Source: Bacillota bacterium
Lineage (GTDB): Bacteria; Bacillota; Limnochordia; Limnochordales; DUMU01
Length of the DNA stretch: 56,111 bases
Direction: 5' to 3'
Assembly (NCBI GenBank): GCA_012839805.1
Contig: DUMU01000038.1
Location: 1 to 56,111 of the forward strand
The position numbers and the translations under genes were made by a program. Of the stretch, positions 1 through 9,131 are shown piece after piece. Below the pieces are notes generated by a model that saw nothing but the letters and a program-made list of their open reading frames with translations, did no database searches and was not told where the DNA came from. How positions within the stretch are numbered: position 1 is the stretch's first letter; the number at the start of each line of letters is the position of its first letter.

Positions 1-512
1 CCCAGGACATGGACCAGGCCCATGACGGTGCCGATGATCCCCATGGTCGGTGCATATCCGCCTGCGGTCTGGAAAACCCGGGCCGAGCGGGTGACCTGAT
101 CTTTGTAGAGCTGGGTATCCGTGCGCAAGAACGCCTCTATCTCCTTTGAGTCGGTACCGTCCACCAAAAGCGCGATCGTCTGCCGAAGGAAGGGGTCCGT
201 GACCTGCTCGAGCTGCTCCTCGAGGGCCAGAACGCCCTGGCGCCGGACGATCTCCCCGAACTCGAGGAGCTGGCGTGCTACTTCCTTCTGGTGAGGGGTC
301 CCTTTACCGAACGCCAGGAGGAGTACGCCCGGCAAACGCCGGAGTTCGTGGAATCCGTGGCTCATGACCGTTGCTCCCAGGGTGCCCCCGGCTACGATGA
401 TGAGCGCAGAAAGACTGAAAAGTCCTCCCGCCCCGCCTCCTTCGAGGAAAAGGGCGGCCGCCAGGGCCAGAAGGGAGATGAGAAGCCCTCCGATGGTAGT
501 TATCGCGAGCAA
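1..512 (-). CDS. motA: Flagellar motor stator protein MotA (partial)
   Basis: Proton-channel stator subunit that, with MotB, drives flagellar rotation at the inner membrane. About 170 N-terminal residues are visible; the family is usually about 260 aa, so the C-terminus and probably motB lie beyond the left edge. Two membrane segments occupy roughly residues 1-22 and 34-52, a cytoplasmic stretch follows (E/R/K-rich, about 60-145), and the visible end carries the family motif APTMGIIGTVMGLVHVL at the third membrane segment. The start chosen is TTG at 512 because a strong AAGGGGG Shine-Dalgarno sits 7-8 nt upstream; no ATG in frame fits the conserved N-terminus better. ylbJ lies 75 bp upstream on the same strand. 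MotA rather than TolQ/ExbB is favoured by the long cytoplasmic region before the APTMG motif. Confidence 0.9.
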   Translation of the reverse strand, partial: MLAITTIGGLLISLLALAAALFLEGGGAGGLFSLSALIIVAGGTLGATVMSHGFHELRRLPGVLLLAFGKGTPHQKEVARQLLEFGEIVRRQGVLALEEQLEQVTDPFLRQTIALLVDGTDSKEIEAFLRTDTQLYKDQVTRSARVFQTAGGYAPTMGIIGTVMGLVHVL

Positions 513-587
513 CGTCTGCTCCCCCTTGTGCTGCGTTCCTTGGTAATGATCGGCGCGAGAGGGGAAATCAAACAGGGGGGGAGAAGG

Positions 588-1976
588 CTACCGGCGAGGT
601 CCGGACGGGAGAGGGCGGCAGGTGGGGCGGGGAGCAGACCGGGCCTGGTGCCACCGCCTCCGGCCGGGAGAGGGGCGACGGGAGGAAGCCAGCGCGAGAA
701 GTACCAGCAAACCGAAAGCTAGCGCGGGTGAGCCGAAATACGTCGCCGGCCAGTTTCGCAGGCCGGCGAGCCAGGTGAAGACGGATCGTACCCAGGGAAT
801 CTCCGGTACAAAGCCGATACCGGTCAGGGTGAGGGAGACCTCCGGCGGCAGCAGCCGGTAGCCGGCGGCCAGGAAAACCGCGGCGAGGAGCGCGTGGGTT
901 AGCCGGGCAAGGGCATAAGGTCCCATGCGCAGGTCGGTTCCGTAGACTATGCTTGCTACTTGCCCGTGCACCGATAGCCCGCTCCAGGCGATGATGGCGC
1001 TTGCCACCACCAGGCGGTCGAGGAGCGGGCTGGGCAAAGCTGCCGCCTGGGCGGTGCCAATGTCCAATTCCAGCAGGCCGGCGATTACCGGAGGAGCGAG
1101 GTCCGGATCGATGCCGGCCGCTTGGAGCAGCATGGCGACCGGCCAGGCGATGCGACGCAGCAGGCCGCTGCGCAGCAAAAGGGCGGAGAGCACGGAGAAG
1201 AACATGATGAAACCGCCGATCCGCAGCAGAGTATTGATGGACTCCTGTACCGAGTCATTGAGAAGCGCGCCCAGGGTCCGCCCGTCCTCTTGCCGGGCGC
1301 GTTGCATGGCGCCGAACGCGCGCCTGATCCAACCGGAGGAGGGCGATGGGGAGACCCGCGCGATACCCCTCTTGCCACCGGCCGGCGCCGGCCCATCGGC
1401 CACCGCCCTCCGCCCGCGGGTCCCATGGAAGCGGAAGAGCACTCCGACAGAGAACGCGGAGAGGTAGTGGGCGGCGGCGAGCAAAGCCCCCAGGTCGGGC
1501 CGGCCGAACATCCCCACGGCGACGGCACCCAGGATGAAAAGAGGGTCGGCGGTGTTGGTAAAAGCCAGGAGCCGCTCGCCCTCCACCCGCGAGCAGAGAC
1601 CCTGGCGGCGGAAGCGCGCGGTGATGACCGCATCCATGGGATATCCGGCGGCCAGGCCCATGGAGAGAGCGAAGGCGCCCACGCCGGGCACGTTGAAGAC
1701 CGGGCGCATGAGTGGCTCGAGGAGTACCCCGAGGAAATGGACCACACCAAAGGCAAGGAAAAACTCGGACAGGATGAAAAACGGGAGCAACGAGGGAAAG
1801 ACGATCTCCAGGAAGATGTGCAGGCCATCTCGGGCCGCCTCCACGCCGGTGTCCGGGTAGGCGATGAGGAGCCCGGCGAGAAAGGTAACCAGAGTGGCAA
1901 GAAGGAGGTTCTTGACGTGGCGCGCCCGGCGACGCCAGAAGCTCCGGGCGCGGACCGCGAGCGGGCCGGCCGGCAA
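588..1976 (-). CDS. ylbJ: Sporulation integral membrane protein YlbJ
   Basis: Multi-span membrane protein of the nucleoside-recognition/YlbJ family, required for proper spore formation in Bacillus (established for the family). About 462 aa, somewhat longer than the roughly 410 aa Bacillus protein. Visible family signatures are VFPSLLPFFILSE near residues 50-65, GLAAGYPMDA near 100 and the repeat gate region GLLELDIGTAQAA in the second half, with about eight hydrophobic segments. The start chosen is TTG at 1976, preceded by AAAGGAG with a 7-nt spacer; longer in-frame readings to 2357 run under the divergent ktrB gene and lack a ribosome-binding site. The C-terminal 30 residues are Arg/Pro-rich and not conserved. 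Its presence is one of the main pointers to an endospore former. Confidence 0.88.
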   Translation of the reverse strand: MPAGPLAVRARSFWRRRARHVKNLLLATLVTFLAGLLIAYPDTGVEAARDGLHIFLEIVFPSLLPFFILSEFFLAFGVVHFLGVLLEPLMRPVFNVPGVGAFALSMGLAAGYPMDAVITARFRRQGLCSRVEGERLLAFTNTADPLFILGAVAVGMFGRPDLGALLAAAHYLSAFSVGVLFRFHGTRGRRAVADGPAPAGGKRGIARVSPSPSSGWIRRAFGAMQRARQEDGRTLGALLNDSVQESINTLLRIGGFIMFFSVLSALLLRSGLLRRIAWPVAMLLQAAGIDPDLAPPVIAGLLELDIGTAQAAALPSPLLDRLVVASAIIAWSGLSVHGQVASIVYGTDLRMGPYALARLTHALLAAVFLAAGYRLLPPEVSLTLTGIGFVPEIPWVRSVFTWLAGLRNWPATYFGSPALAFGLLVLLALASSRRPSPGRRRWHQARSAPRPTCRPLPSGPRR

Positions 1977-2070
1977 GGGCGTTCTCCTTTCCGTGAGCGA
2001 GAGATTCGGCAAATGCTTATGCGCCGCAGGTCTCGAGTAGATGCGGGGACCGGGTGCGCCCCCGCCTGTC

Positions 2071-2099
2071 TTGCCGCGGCTCGCTGCTAATGATATGTT
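2071..2099 (+). promoter_or_regulatory. Possible sigma-A promoter for the K+ transporter gene
   Basis: TTGCCG at 2071-2076 and TATGTT at 2094-2099 are separated by exactly 17 bp, each matching four of six consensus bases. It lies in the divergent region between ylbJ and ktrB, about 38 bp before the chosen ktrB start. Seen by eye only; in GC-rich DNA such partial matches are common. Confidence 0.3.
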
Positions 2100-2136
2100 C
2101 AAACTTAATGTCTCGAGGGTAGAGAGGCGACGCGCC

Positions 2137-3570
2137 ATGTCTCGGCAAGAGCGTTCGCACCGGCCGCCATGGGCAGCGACCTGGAGCCCTGCCCGGATCA
2201 TCGTGGTGGCGTTTGCGGTCGTAATCCTCCTGGGAGGCATCCTGCTTTCACTCCCCATCAGTGGGCGTGACGGCAAACCGGTGGGCTTCCTCGACGCGCT
2301 CTTCACCGCCAACTCCGCGGTTTGTGTTACCGGGCTGGTAGTGGTGGATACGGCCACGGCCTACTCCAACTTCGGCCAGCTGGTGGTGATGCTGCTGATC
2401 CAGGTGGGCGGCCTCGGTATAGCGAGCGCCGCCAGTATTGCCCTGCTCATCGGGCGGCGTATCACGTTGCGGGAGCGGATCCTTCTTCAAGAGTCCCTGG
2501 GTCAGGAGACATTGCAGGGGATCGTGCGGCTCACTCGCTATATCCTGCTCACCACCCTGGTCGTAGAGGCGACCGGAGCGATGCTCCTCGCCTGGCGGTT
2601 CGTCCCCCTGTGGGGCTGGAAGCGGGGGCTGGCCACCGCGGTCTTCCACGCCGTTTCGGCGTTTAACAACGCGGGGTTCGATTTGATGGGAGGCTTCCGG
2701 AGCCTGACCGGGTTTGCTACCGACCCGTTCGTCCTCCTGGTCATAGCGGGCCTTTTGATTACCGGAGGCATCGGGTTTCCGGTCATTCTCGACCTGCACC
2801 GCTGGCTTTCGCGGCGGATCGGCCCCCTGCGTCGTCCCGCTGCCACCACGGTGCTTTCCGCGGGGAGCAACGGTGAACGGCATGAAGGGCGTCTCCTGCT
2901 CCACACCCAGGTGGTGCTGGTCGTGACCGCGGCCCTGCTGGTGGTGGGCACGGCTTTGATCCTTCTGCTGGAATGGAGAAATCCCGCCACGCTGGGCGTG
3001 CTCTCTTTACCTGACCGGCTGGTCAACGCCTTCTTCCAGGCGGCTACCGCGCGCACGGCCGGGTTCAACTCGCTCCCGATCGGGAGTCTGACTCAAGGGG
3101 CCCTGGTGATCCTGGTTATTCTCATGTACATCGGGGCCTCACCTGCCTCCACGGGCGGCGGTATCAAGACCAGTACCTTTGCCGCCATCGCCCTGGGCCT
3201 GCGAGCGACCATCCGCGGGTCGGCGGATGTCACCGTCTCCGAGCGGCGTCTCGTGCGAGGAGTCCTGGACCGGGCCGTAGCCATCGCCATGCTGGCCCTG
3301 GGTCTCGTGGTCACGGTTTCCATCTTGCTGACCGTAACGGAGCGGAATCGTTTCTCCTTCCTCGCAGTGCTCTTCGAGACAACCTCCGCCTTCGGCACCG
3401 TAGGGCTGTCGACCGGTATTACGCCCGAGCTCAGCCCGGCCGGCCGCCTGCTCATCATGCTCACCATGTTCACCGGGCGGGTGGGGCCGCTCACCTTTGC
3501 CACCGCGCTGGCGGCCCGGGAACGGGCGGTATCGGTTCACTATCCGGAGGATTCGGTGATCATCGGATGA
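2137..3570 (+). CDS. ktrB: KtrB/TrkH-family potassium channel subunit
   Basis: Membrane pore subunit of a K+ uptake system of the Trk/Ktr/HKT superfamily. About 477 aa, close to Bacillus KtrB (about 445 aa) and lacking the longer N-terminal region of proteobacterial TrkH. Four pore-loop signatures are visible in order: NSAVCVTGLVVVD (about residue 60), NNAGFDLMGGF (about 180), TARTAGFNSL (about 305) and SAFGTVGLSTGI (about 420), the selectivity-filter repeats of the family. ATG at 2137 is chosen because it begins a basic N-terminus just before the first membrane segment; an in-frame ATG at 2095 and a reading from 2041 lack a Shine-Dalgarno. No KtrA/TrkA RCK gating subunit is adjacent, so the partner is presumably encoded elsewhere. 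Transcribed divergently from ylbJ. Confidence 0.9.
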   Translation: MSRQERSHRPPWAATWSPARIIVVAFAVVILLGGILLSLPISGRDGKPVGFLDALFTANSAVCVTGLVVVDTATAYSNFGQLVVMLLIQVGGLGIASAASIALLIGRRITLRERILLQESLGQETLQGIVRLTRYILLTTLVVEATGAMLLAWRFVPLWGWKRGLATAVFHAVSAFNNAGFDLMGGFRSLTGFATDPFVLLVIAGLLITGGIGFPVILDLHRWLSRRIGPLRRPAATTVLSAGSNGERHEGRLLLHTQVVLVVTAALLVVGTALILLLEWRNPATLGVLSLPDRLVNAFFQAATARTAGFNSLPIGSLTQGALVILVILMYIGASPASTGGGIKTSTFAAIALGLRATIRGSADVTVSERRLVRGVLDRAVAIAMLALGLVVTVSILLTVTERNRFSFLAVLFETTSAFGTVGLSTGITPELSPAGRLLIMLTMFTGRVGPLTFATALAARERAVSVHYPEDSVIIG

Positions 3571-3637
3571 ACCTTCTCCGCCCAAGGTGGTCGGATGGCG
3601 GTATAATCGTAGGCGAGGTCGAGGTGAGGCCGCACCT

Positions 3638-5410
3638 GTGCATTCTTTACGCCTGATCTTCCGTTTCGTGGCGCCCTACCGGGCCCGGCTGTACGGGGCC
3701 TTGCTACTCCTGCTTGCCAGCACCGGGCTGGCCATGGTGGGGCCGGAGATCCAGCGGTTGATCGTAGACCGGGCCATCATCGGTGGTAAGACCCGCCTCC
3801 TCTTCCCGCTCCTTACGGCCCTGGTGGCGGCGGCGCTCGGACGGGGCGTCGCTCTCTTTTTCCGGGGCTACCTCCAGGAGTGGGTGGGACAGCGGGTCGT
3901 CTACGATCTGCGCCACCGCCTGTATGCCCACCTTCAGGAGCTGAGCCCCGCCTACTATGCCCGCACCTATACGGGCGAGATCATGAGCCGGGTGACGGGC
4001 GACGTGGAGCGGGTTCGCCAGTTCGTGACCAGCGGCGTCGTGGACTTGCTCAACTCGGTGCTCACCTTTGGCTTCGTCAGCATCATCCTGTTCAGGATGA
4101 ACTGGCAGCTTACCCTGGTTACCCTCAGCATCTCCCCCCTTTTGGCCATCACGGTATTGCGCTTCGATCGCCGTATCCGCCCGGCCTGGCGAGCCATCGA
4201 GAGGCAGGCAGGGGTCCTGAGCACGGTGATTCAGGAAAGCCTGGCCGGGGTGCGCGTGGTGAAAGCGTTTGCCCGGGAGCCCTTCGAGGTGGAACGTTTC
4301 CGGCGGGAGAGCGAAGGCTTTGCGGATACCCAGGTCCGGGCCGCCCGCATCTGGGCGCATTCGTTTCCCCTGATCGAGTTCCTCACCGCCTTGAGCTGGG
4401 TACTCCTGGTGGGAGTGGGCGGCCGGCAGGTGGCCCTCGGCCGCATGACGGTGGGTGAACTCGTTGCTTTCAATGGGTACCTCTGGAGTCTGATCTGGCC
4501 GATCCGAAACCTGGGATGGCTGGTCAACCTTTTTGAGCAGGCGAGCACCGCCTCGGATCGGATCCTCGAAATCCTGAACGCTCCCGTCGACATCCAGGAG
4601 CCCCCGCATCCGGTGAGACTGCGGGTGAAGGGGGAGATCAGGTTCGAGAACGTTTCGTTCAAGTATGATGAAGAAGCTTACGGCGACCACGCTCTCCGTT
4701 CACCGGGGCTTTTCGGGTTCAACCTTACCGTTCATCCGGGTGAACGGGTAGCGGTAGTAGGGCCGACCGGCTGCGGCAAGACGACGGTGGTTCACCTGCT
4801 CCTGCGGCTTTACGACCCGCAGACCGGGCGAATCCTGATCGACGGGGTAGACCTCCGGGAGCTCGACCTGGTGACCTATCGCCGGCAGGTGGGGGTGGTC
4901 CAGCAGGAAACGTTTCTCTTCTCGACCTCCATCAAGGAGAACATCGCTTTCGGGCGGCTTTCCGCCACCGACGAGGAGATTCGCGAGGCGGCCCGGCTGG
5001 CCCAGGCCGACCGGTTCATCGAAAGACTCCCCGATGGTTACGAGACCGTGGTGGGAGAACGCGGGGTGGGCCTTTCCGGAGGCGAGCGGCAGCGGGTGGC
5101 CATCGCGCGGGCCTTGTTGATGAACCCGGCCATCCTCGTCCTGGACGACCCCACAAGCAGCGTGGATGCGGAAACGGAGGCGGAGATCCAGGCGGCGCTG
5201 CGCCGGTTGATGCAGGGGCGGACGACCCTGATCGTGTCGCAAAGGGTCTCGGCGGTGCGGGACGCCGACTGGATCGTGGTGCTGGACGAAGGCCGTATCG
5301 TGCAGCAGGGCCGGCATGAGGAGCTGATCAACCAGCCGGGCGTCTACCGGCGGCTGTTCGCGCCGCAACTGGGCCTGCCGGCCGGGGAGGAGGCGGCAGC
5401 ATGCCGGTGA
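3638..5410 (+). CDS. Heterodimeric ABC exporter, subunit with degenerate ATPase residues
   Basis: Half-transporter with an N-terminal six-helix ABC exporter membrane domain (about residues 10-310) and a C-terminal nucleotide-binding domain. Walker A is GPTGCGKTT and the signature is a canonical LSGGERQR, but the catalytic Glu after Walker B is Asp (ILVLDDPTSS) and the switch His is Gln (IVSQRVSA). It therefore resembles the non-catalytic partner in exporters such as BmrCD and TM287/288. The next gene overlaps by 10 nt and supplies the partner. GTG at 3638 (GAGGTGAGG upstream) is chosen because the protein then begins VHSLRLIFRF, the usual ABC start; a longer GTG start at 3587 adds 17 residues. 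A perfect TATAAT at 3602-3607 lies just upstream, without a clear -35, and would only fit the shorter start. Substrate unknown; multidrug-like by family. Confidence 0.9.
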   Translation: MHSLRLIFRFVAPYRARLYGALLLLLASTGLAMVGPEIQRLIVDRAIIGGKTRLLFPLLTALVAAALGRGVALFFRGYLQEWVGQRVVYDLRHRLYAHLQELSPAYYARTYTGEIMSRVTGDVERVRQFVTSGVVDLLNSVLTFGFVSIILFRMNWQLTLVTLSISPLLAITVLRFDRRIRPAWRAIERQAGVLSTVIQESLAGVRVVKAFAREPFEVERFRRESEGFADTQVRAARIWAHSFPLIEFLTALSWVLLVGVGGRQVALGRMTVGELVAFNGYLWSLIWPIRNLGWLVNLFEQASTASDRILEILNAPVDIQEPPHPVRLRVKGEIRFENVSFKYDEEAYGDHALRSPGLFGFNLTVHPGERVAVVGPTGCGKTTVVHLLLRLYDPQTGRILIDGVDLRELDLVTYRRQVGVVQQETFLFSTSIKENIAFGRLSATDEEIREAARLAQADRFIERLPDGYETVVGERGVGLSGGERQRVAIARALLMNPAILVLDDPTSSVDAETEAEIQAALRRLMQGRTTLIVSQRVSAVRDADWIVVLDEGRIVQQGRHEELINQPGVYRRLFAPQLGLPAGEEAAACR

Positions 5411-7206
5411 GGCGGCTCGAAGAAGAAGAGCAGTTCGCGGCCGACTTCAACGCGGGTTACTTCCGAAGGCTTCTCGGGTATGCGTGGCCCCATCGCCGGT
5501 CGCTCCTGGTGGTATTGCTCCTCATGCTGGTGGGGGCGGTCGTCGGCCTCGCCACCCCCTACGTCATGGGCCTTGCGGTCGACACCTACATTGCCCGGGG
5601 CGACCTTACGGGACTCGCCTGGCTGACCCTGGGCTACCTGGCACTCAACGTCGTGGGATGGGGCGCGTTCACCGTCCGCACCGGGCTTCTTTCCCGGGTC
5701 GGCCAGCAGATACTCCACTCGCTCCGGATGGACCTTTTCCAGCACATCCATACCCTCGGATTCGACTTCTTCGACGGGCGTCCGGTGGGAAAGATCCTCA
5801 CCCGGCTCACCAACGATGTAAACGTTTTGAACGACTTGCTGACGAACGGCCTGCTCTCACTCCTCATCGAGCTTTTCAACCTGGTAGCCATAGTGGTGCT
5901 CCTGGTCAGCTTGAGGTTGGATCTGGCCCTGGTATCATTTGGCATCGTACCACCCCTGGTCATGCTCGCGTTCCGGCTCCGACCGCGGATCCGGGACGCA
6001 TACCGCCGGGTGCGTACCCGCCTTTCCATCCTGAACGCGGCCTTGCATGAGGGGGTGAGCGGGGTGCGGGTTTCCCAGATCTTCGCTCGCCAGGAAGAAA
6101 ACCTTCGCCGTTTCGACGAACTCAACCGGACCAACCTGGAAGTCAACCTGGCGGCCGCCCGGCTCAATCTCCTCTTCGGGCCGCTGGTCGAGCTCACCGG
6201 GGCGGCGGGCACGGCGGCGGTGATGGGTTACGGGGCATACCTGATCGGGCGGGGTCAGATGAGCATCGGTATGCTGGTGGCCTTCCTCGGGTATCTGGGG
6301 CGCTTCTGGGGCCCCATAAGTACGCTGAGCAACTTCCATAACCAGCTGCTCTCGGCCATGGCCTCGGCCGAGCGGGTCTTCGAGATCCTCGACTACCCGC
6401 CCCAGGTATCCTCGGCTCCGGGTGCGCCGGAGCTTCCCAGAATCCGCGGAGAAGTGGATTTTGACCATGTCACCTTCGGCTACGAGCCGGGCCGGCCCGT
6501 GCTCCACGGCTTCACCCTGCACGTCGCCGCCGGCGAGATCGTGGCGCTGGTCGGCCCGACCGGGGCGGGGAAGTCCAGCATCATCAGCCTGATCAGCCGC
6601 TTTTACGACCCCTGGGAGGGGGCCATCCGGCTGGACGGCCACGACCTGCGGGAGGTGGATCTGGCCTCGGTTCGCCGGCAGATCGCCATCGTTCTCCAGG
6701 AGAACTTCGTTTTCTCCGGCACCGTCTTCGACAATATCCGTTACGGCCGGCTGGAGGCGACCCGGGAGGAAGTCATCGCGGCGGCCAAATTGGCCAATGC
6801 CCACGTCTTCATCGAACGCCTGCCCCAAGGCTACGATACGGTTCTGGCCGAACGGGGCGCCAACCTATCCCTGGGCCAGCGCCAGCTCCTTGCCTTCGCC
6901 CGGGCGATCCTCGCCGATCCCGCGATCCTGGTGCTGGACGAAGCGACTGCCTATATCGATACCGAGACCGAGCGCCTGATCCAAAGCGCTCTCGATCGGC
7001 TGCTCCAAGGCCGGACCTCGTTCATCGTGGCGCACCGCCTGGCCACCATTCGCCGGGCGCACCGAATCGTCGTGATCGAGGGGGGACGCATCGTGGAAAT
7101 GGGGACCCACGAGCAGCTGCTGGCGCTGCCGGGCGGCAGGTACCGGGCGCTTTACGAGACCCAGACACAGCTGGGGAAGGCCGGAGAGAGGGTCTTAGCC
7201 TCGTGA
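5401..7206 (+). CDS. Heterodimeric ABC exporter, catalytic subunit
   Basis: Second half-transporter, 601 aa: membrane domain about residues 20-325, ATPase domain about 350-595. Walker A GPTGAGKSS, Walker B ILVLDEATAYID with the catalytic Glu, and switch AHRLATI are all intact, whereas the signature is LSLGQRQ instead of LSGGQ. This is the reciprocal pattern to the upstream subunit: the functional site would combine this Walker A/B with the partner LSGGE, and the degenerate site the partner Walker A/B with this LSLGQ. ATG at 5401 overlaps the upstream gene by 10 nt and the stop overlaps yigZ by 4 nt, so the pair is translationally coupled. Exports an unknown, probably amphipathic, substrate. 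Confidence 0.93.
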   Translation: MPVRRLEEEEQFAADFNAGYFRRLLGYAWPHRRSLLVVLLLMLVGAVVGLATPYVMGLAVDTYIARGDLTGLAWLTLGYLALNVVGWGAFTVRTGLLSRVGQQILHSLRMDLFQHIHTLGFDFFDGRPVGKILTRLTNDVNVLNDLLTNGLLSLLIELFNLVAIVVLLVSLRLDLALVSFGIVPPLVMLAFRLRPRIRDAYRRVRTRLSILNAALHEGVSGVRVSQIFARQEENLRRFDELNRTNLEVNLAAARLNLLFGPLVELTGAAGTAAVMGYGAYLIGRGQMSIGMLVAFLGYLGRFWGPISTLSNFHNQLLSAMASAERVFEILDYPPQVSSAPGAPELPRIRGEVDFDHVTFGYEPGRPVLHGFTLHVAAGEIVALVGPTGAGKSSIISLISRFYDPWEGAIRLDGHDLREVDLASVRRQIAIVLQENFVFSGTVFDNIRYGRLEATREEVIAAAKLANAHVFIERLPQGYDTVLAERGANLSLGQRQLLAFARAILADPAILVLDEATAYIDTETERLIQSALDRLLQGRTSFIVAHRLATIRRAHRIVVIEGGRIVEMGTHEQLLALPGGRYRALYETQTQLGKAGERVLAS

Positions 7207-7853
7207 ACTCGTCCGGCTCTTTCCGGGCCGTGCTCTCGCCTGCCCGGGCGGAGCAGGTGGTGCGGCGGTCGCGGTTTATCGGTTACGCCTGGCCGGCGCG
7301 GGATTTCGAGGCACTGGAGGCGGCCCTCGCCCGGGTGAAGGCCGAGTCTCCCGGCGCGACCCACGTCTGTTTCGGGGCGGTGGTCGGAGGAGGACCGGCG
7401 GGAGCGGCGGTGGAGCGGGCGAGCGACGCCGGTGAACCGGCCGGGACCGCAGGCCGCCCCATCCTGGGGGTAATCCGGCAGCGGGGGTTGGTGCAGACGG
7501 CGGTGGTGGTGGTCCGGTACTTCGGCGGAGTACTACTGGGAGCTCCGGGTCTGGTGAGGGCCTACGCCGGGACTGCCGCTTTGGTTTTGGACCGGGCTCC
7601 GATCGGAGTCTTCCGGCCGTTTGTGGTCTGGGAGTTGCGGGTGCCGTACAGCCTCTGGGGGCCGGTCTCCGCGCTCTGGCAAGGCCGGCCGGGGGTGCAG
7701 GTGGGCAAGGTGGCCTACGGTGAGGAAGTCCGAGTCGAACTGGCGGTAGCAGAAGAAGAGAGCGCCGAGCTCGCCTCGCAAATCGCCGGGCGAAGCGGGG
7801 GTACGGTCATGCCGGTGGAAGGAGGAGTCCGTTGGCTACCGGCCGGGAATTAG
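7203..7853 (+). CDS. yigZ: YigZ/IMPACT family protein
   Basis: 216-aa protein of the UPF0029/IMPACT fold. The N-terminal domain shows the family order: RSRFIGYAWP, THVCFGAVVG, a DAGEPAGTAGRPILGVI motif and VVVVRYFGGVLLGAPGLVRAY (the highly conserved RYFGGxxLG..GLxRAY core). The C-terminal half is the smaller ferredoxin-like domain. A Gly/Ala-rich insertion (VVGGGPAGAAVERAS) precedes the DxGEP motif. GTG at 7203 overlaps the ABC subunit stop, and its own 3' end overlaps the next gene by 22 nt. Family members influence translation or stress kinase signalling in eukaryotes; the bacterial role is not firmly established. Confidence 0.88.
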   Translation: MNSSGSFRAVLSPARAEQVVRRSRFIGYAWPARDFEALEAALARVKAESPGATHVCFGAVVGGGPAGAAVERASDAGEPAGTAGRPILGVIRQRGLVQTAVVVVRYFGGVLLGAPGLVRAYAGTAALVLDRAPIGVFRPFVVWELRVPYSLWGPVSALWQGRPGVQVGKVAYGEEVRVELAVAEEESAELASQIAGRSGGTVMPVEGGVRWLPAGN

Positions 7854-9085
7854 CCGCGCGAATCACGCTGCGAGTGCGGGCGGGACAGCTCCAGCTGGTG
7901 GTGGGGCCCCGGGCCGTCTACGTCTTCGACCGGCGGGGGCGTCTTATGCGCGCGGCCCGCGATGGGCACGCCTTCGCCGTGGGCCTGGACAACCGGGTGC
8001 TGGAGAAGTGGGATTCGTGGAGGGCGGGGAGGCGCATCCGGGAACGGCGCCGGCTCGAGCCGGGGGAGTGGGCCCCGCTCCGGCAGGCGGCCCGCGAAGC
8101 GGCCCGGCAGGCGGCCCGTGCCATGGGCCGGACGCCCGGCCCGGGGGTGGGCCAGGAGGCAGTGGCGATCTACGCCGAGGGGCTCCCGTTGCGGGAGATC
8201 GCGGAATGGCTGGAGCGGGCAGCCGGTTACGGAGAGGAGCTTTGGCAAAGGGACGCCCGGCTTTTTGCGCAAGTTTACAGCCCGGTCTCCATCATGCCCC
8301 CGGATCAGTACGGTTCCCTCGTGCTCCAGGCCACTCTCGGCTGCTCGTACAATCGCTGCACGTTTTGCACTTTCTACCGGGACCGGGTTTTCCGGATCCG
8401 AAGTCCGGAGCAATTCCGGCTTCACGTGCAGGCAGTTCAAGAGCTTCTGGGGGAGGGTATCCAGGCGTACCACCAGATCTTTCTCGGCGATGCGAACGCG
8501 CTGGTGGCTCCTCTCCCGCTATTGCTCGAGCTCTTTGCCATAGCGCGGGAGGCACTGCCGCATGTGGCCAATCCGGCGATAGCTTCGTTCCTCGACGTTT
8601 TCACCGGCAGGAAGAAAGGGGCGGAGGAGTTCACCCAACTGGTCGCCCGGGGCTTACGCACGGTCTACCTGGGGGTCGAGTCGGGGAGCCCCGAGGTGCT
8701 GAAGTTTCTCAATAAGCCGGGCGGACCGGAGGCGGCGGAGGCGGTGGTAACGGCTTTGAAAGCGGCGGGGGCGGCGGTGGGGTTGATCTTCCTGGTCGGG
8801 GCAGGGGGGAGGAAGTTCCGGGAGAAGCACCGGGAAGAGAGCCTCGGGCTGGTGGCCCGCCTTCCTCTGGACGTCCGGGATGTGGTCTACCTTTCTCCCC
8901 TGATCGATGCCGGGGCGGAGGAATACCGGAGGGCGGCGGCGAATGCCGGGGTGGAAGAGCTTACGGAAGAGGAGATGGAGGAAGAGTTGCACCGTTGGGT
9001 AGAAGAGATGACGGCTTCAGGAGCCCGCTCCGGCAGGGGCAGAATCAGGGTTACCCTTTACGACATTCGGGAATTCCTGTACTGA
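7832..9085 (+). CDS. Radical SAM protein of unknown substrate
   Basis: 417-aa protein with the radical SAM cluster motif CSYNRCTFC (CxxxCxxC) near residue 171-179, followed by [19 protein letters not shown], a typical SAM-binding/barrel motif, near 275-290. The first about 160 residues form an unusual Arg/Ala-rich N-terminal domain with no motif I recognise. It starts at TTG 7832, which follows GGAAGGAGGAG with 4 nt spacing; this site lies inside the end of yigZ, so translation is coupled. No B12-binding domain and no C-terminal Fe-S cysteine cluster are visible. The reaction cannot be assigned from sequence alone. Confidence 0.85.
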   Translation: MATGRELAARITLRVRAGQLQLVVGPRAVYVFDRRGRLMRAARDGHAFAVGLDNRVLEKWDSWRAGRRIRERRRLEPGEWAPLRQAAREAARQAARAMGRTPGPGVGQEAVAIYAEGLPLREIAEWLERAAGYGEELWQRDARLFAQVYSPVSIMPPDQYGSLVLQATLGCSYNRCTFCTFYRDRVFRIRSPEQFRLHVQAVQELLGEGIQAYHQIFLGDANALVAPLPLLLELFAIAREALPHVANPAIASFLDVFTGRKKGAEEFTQLVARGLRTVYLGVESGSPEVLKFLNKPGGPEAAEAVVTALKAAGAAVGLIFLVGAGGRKFREKHREESLGLVARLPLDVRDVVYLSPLIDAGAEEYRRAAANAGVEELTEEEMEEELHRWVEEMTASGARSGRGRIRVTLYDIREFLY

Positions 9086-9131
9086 GCAGACCAATGGAGT
9101 AGCACCGGACACAAGACAAGGAGGAGTCGAA

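Noticed and set aside
2041-2136. Longer N-terminus for the K+ transporter
   Set aside because: Adds 32 Pro/Arg residues without a Shine-Dalgarno and absent from the family.
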